Positions 5,893 to 7,205 of a DNA stretch of 7,205 nucleotides are shown here, one piece after another. The stretch is from NCBI GenBank assembly GCA_934339215.1, contig CAKRHU010000081.1:1-7205 (forward strand), in the 5' to 3' direction. Both the position numbers and the translations under genes were made by a program. This stretch comes from an uncultured Lacticaseibacillus sp. Its GTDB lineage: Bacteria; Bacillota; Bacilli; Lactobacillales; Lactobacillaceae. Positions within the stretch are counted from its first letter, which is position 1. Every line of letters begins with the position of its first letter. The notes beneath the pieces are model-generated. The model saw only the letters and a program-made list of their open reading frames with translations, searched no databases and was not told the origin of the DNA.

Positions 5893-6832
5893 GGGGCCAC
5901 CTGCCTTGTAAACTCAAAATTTGAAATAATCGGATCTGGAAAAAATCACTGTTTGGAATTTGGTCAAGCAATTGCTGATAATTTAACCGTGCATCTGCTT
6001 GCGCTAAAGTTTTGATCATCGCCTGAGGATACAACCGCGCCAACGGTAAATCCGCCCCAAAAATCGCCGCCCCTAATAAATGCTCATTGATCGTCGACGG
6101 CTTCAAGTGCAATCGCTGACTGACAAGTTCCGCGGTCGCCCCTTGTTGAATCATTTGTAGCGCGACGTATTGCGTTTTAGTGCCTAAGGGTTTACGCCCA
6201 CCCCAAAGCATGTGCCAACTCGGCGCTATACCGGCATCCAGTTGCGTGATCAATTGTGCCAAAGCTTGGATCTGAGCAATTTCAGTCACGTTACCAGCGC
6301 CGACAAAATCATGGCCGATCATGGTATTGAGTAAGTTTATGGCTGCCTCATCCCCGATCGCATCAAGCAAAGTCTTTAACTCAGCGATCGTGGTCTGACG
6401 ATCGATCTTTTGCCACCACTGGCGCAATTGCTGTTGAATCGCCCAATCTTGGGTGACCGGCCGATAACGTGCATTGTGAAAACTCGCTTCAGATAACATT
6501 TGCACTGCCAATTGAAACTTCGGCGTGAAGGTATGCACGCCCATCCAAGGCTGATAAGCGGTGGGCAAGCTGCTGGTTTGCGCGGCGATCGGTTCAACGC
6601 GTTTCAGGCCGGTTTCCGTTTTTTCAAGGTGATGAGCGTTAAGCAGACGAGCGATCGCAGCTTGAAAATCTGGCCGTAACAGCGTAGGGTACAAGTGAAG
6701 CCATTGCAATTGCTGATGTTCAAGTGCCGCAAATAACACCGACAACGTTTTTTTCCCCGTCAACAACAGGTACAAACTGGTTGCGCGGCGCGGCTTTTCA
6801 TCGAAGAATTGGAATAAGAAATCGTCTAACAC
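5879..6832 (-). CDS. ypbB: YpbB-like protein with C-terminal helix-turn-helix, partner of RecQ/RecS
   Basis: A 317-residue protein equivalent to B. subtilis YpbB, whose gene also precedes recS and diverges from fer. The start chosen is GTG at 6830-6832. It follows AAGGTGG (6840-6846) at 7 bases and begins directly with the family-like opening VLDDFLFQFFDEKPRR. An in-frame ATG at 6860-6862 would add ten residues but has no ribosome site and would overlap fer. The middle is helical and without recognisable motifs. The C-terminal part (about 217-257; GTKTQYVALQMIQQG then LVSQRLHLKPSTINEHL) is a helix-turn-helix of the type found fused or adjacent to RecQ helicases (HTH_40-like). The role is inferred: DNA binding in support of the helicase. 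It overlaps recQ by 14 bases, and its probable -10 box lies within fer. Confidence 0.88.
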   Translation of the reverse strand: MLDDFLFQFFDEKPRRATSLYLLLTGKKTLSVLFAALEHQQLQWLHLYPTLLRPDFQAAIARLLNAHHLEKTETGLKRVEPIAAQTSSLPTAYQPWMGVHTFTPKFQLAVQMLSEASFHNARYRPVTQDWAIQQQLRQWWQKIDRQTTIAELKTLLDAIGDEAAINLLNTMIGHDFVGAGNVTEIAQIQALAQLITQLDAGIAPSWHMLWGGRKPLGTKTQYVALQMIQQGATAELVSQRLHLKPSTINEHLLGAAIFGADLPLARLYPQAMIKTLAQADARLNYQQLLDQIPNSDFFQIRLFQILSLQGRWPHGQA

Positions 6833-6856
6833 TTTTTCACCACCTTGGAGGAAGAT

Positions 6857-7108
6857 ATGCATCCATTATACGCGCAGGTGGACCGCGACGCATGCATTGC
6901 GTGTGGTCTTTGCCAAATGCTCGCCCCAGAATTATTCGATTATGATGCAAATGGCATCGCCAGCTATACCCCAGATCAAAATACCGGATCAATTCCTTTG
7001 ACCCCAGCGCAAGCGATTTTATTCAAAAAAGCGTTCAGTCGCTGTCCCACTGGTGCCATTCAGCATTCAGATCAGCCATTTGCGCCCAAAGAAAAACCAC
7101 GCCGATAA
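6857..7108 (+). CDS. fer: [4Fe-4S] ferredoxin
   Basis: Small cytosolic electron carrier of 83 residues. The cluster ligands are visible: CxxCxxC at residues 13, 16 and 19 (ACIACGLC) and C63 followed by proline (RCPTGAI). This is the single [4Fe-4S] pattern of the B. subtilis Fer type. The aspartate-rich segment FDYDANG (27-33) also fits. The ATG at 6857-6859 is preceded by GGAGG (6847-6851) at 5 bases. An upstream in-frame TTG at 6845 would overlap that ribosome site and was not used. The gene diverges from ypbB with only 24 bases between start codons, so its promoter must lie inside ypbB; I see no clear one. Its stop codon is in the loop of the downstream terminator. The redox partner cannot be told from the window. 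Confidence 0.95.
   Translation: MHPLYAQVDRDACIACGLCQMLAPELFDYDANGIASYTPDQNTGSIPLTPAQAILFKKAFSRCPTGAIQHSDQPFAPKEKPRR
6865..6870 (-). promoter_or_regulatory. Consensus -10 box for ypbB inside fer
   Basis: On the minus strand a perfect TATAAT lies 32 bases upstream of the ypbB GTG start. It would give transcription from about 6858 and a leader of roughly 26 nt containing AAGGTGG. It overlaps codons 3-5 of fer. The region 17 bases upstream is not a good -35 box, which lowers confidence. Confidence 0.5.
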
Positions 7109-7126
7109 TTTTCAGCGTGGTTTTTT
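7092..7126. terminator. Bidirectional terminator overlapping the fer stop codon
   Basis: An 11-bp stem, AAAAACCACGC (7092-7102) with GCGTGGTTTTT (7115-7125), encloses a 12-base loop that contains the fer TAA. The plus strand ends in a six-T run. The minus strand also ends in five T residues, so it can serve the gene arriving from the right. Confidence 0.85.
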
Positions 7127-7129
7127 GAT

Positions 7130-7205
7130 TTAGTGCATTTGTTGCATGCGTTGGGCTTGAATCGCTTGTTGCTTATCCAGCCATGGCATTAAAGCTTTGG
7201 CTAAA
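7130..7205 (-). CDS. 3' end of an unidentified minus-strand gene
   Basis: A minus-strand frame runs open from the window edge to TAA at 7130-7132, encoding at least 24 residues that end in DKQQAIQAQRMQQMH. Glutamine- and methionine-rich content, codon use like its neighbours and a terminator right after the stop support a real C-terminus. It is too short to identify. It is convergent with fer. Confidence 0.55.
   Translation of the reverse strand, partial: LAKALMPWLDKQQAIQAQRMQQMH

Noticed and set aside
6833..6862. Upstream ATG start for ypbB at 6860-6862
   Set aside because: It has no ribosome site and overlaps the fer start, and the protein family begins at the GTG, which has AAGGTGG at good spacing.

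Overview
The window looks like a core chromosomal segment of a low-to-mid GC Gram-positive bacterium, most likely a member of the Lactobacillaceae. The Lacticaseibacillus (L. casei) group is my best guess, by inference from gene order and protein style. The evidence is strong AGGAGG-type ribosome sites, the Bacillota order fer / ypbB-recQ(recS)-LysM protein-cmk-rpsA homologue-der, and a serine-rich LysM protein. B. subtilis has a comparable arrangement. No phage, IS element, CRISPR array or rRNA/tRNA gene is visible.

Layout, left to right. Positions 1-1080 hold the minus-strand GTPase gene der, cut by the window edge before its C-terminal KH-like domain. Positions 1081-1713 are a long non-coding gap. 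Next, all on the minus strand, come the four-domain ribosomal protein S1 homologue (1714-3003), cytidylate kinase (3087-3749), a membrane-anchored LysM protein (3812-4423, TTG start), a RecQ/RecS-type helicase (4480-5892) and its overlapping partner ypbB (5879-6832, GTG start). A [4Fe-4S] ferredoxin gene (6857-7108) is the only complete plus-strand gene and diverges from ypbB with 24 bases between the start codons. The 3' end of another minus-strand gene closes the window (7130-7205). Strong hairpin terminators lie after rpsA, between the LysM gene and cmk, and after fer. The unit ypbB-recQ(-LysM) is therefore separated from cmk, and rpsA from der. rpsA also has a good promoter of its own.

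The most notable content is in the gap between rpsA and der. It holds two copies, in opposite orientation, of a structured element of about 183 nt (E1, minus strand, 1153-1336; E2, plus strand, 1462-1643). Read in the same sense, both fold into the same three-way junction: a long closing stem of 16 bp, a purine-rich internal loop and 24 bp, plus two hairpin arms. Stem sequences have diverged with compensatory changes, while junction and loop sequences are nearly identical. All ten non-Watson-Crick transition pairs in the two copies are G-U in the chosen sense and would be A-C on the other strand. This points to selection as RNA and fixes the sense strand. E2 runs into a terminator and could be a free-standing small RNA; E1 lies in the presumed 5' leader of der.

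Functionally the window is housekeeping: ribosome assembly (Der), translation (S1 homologue), pyrimidine nucleotide salvage/synthesis (Cmk), DNA repair (RecQ/RecS with YpbB), cell-wall binding (LysM protein) and electron transfer (ferredoxin).
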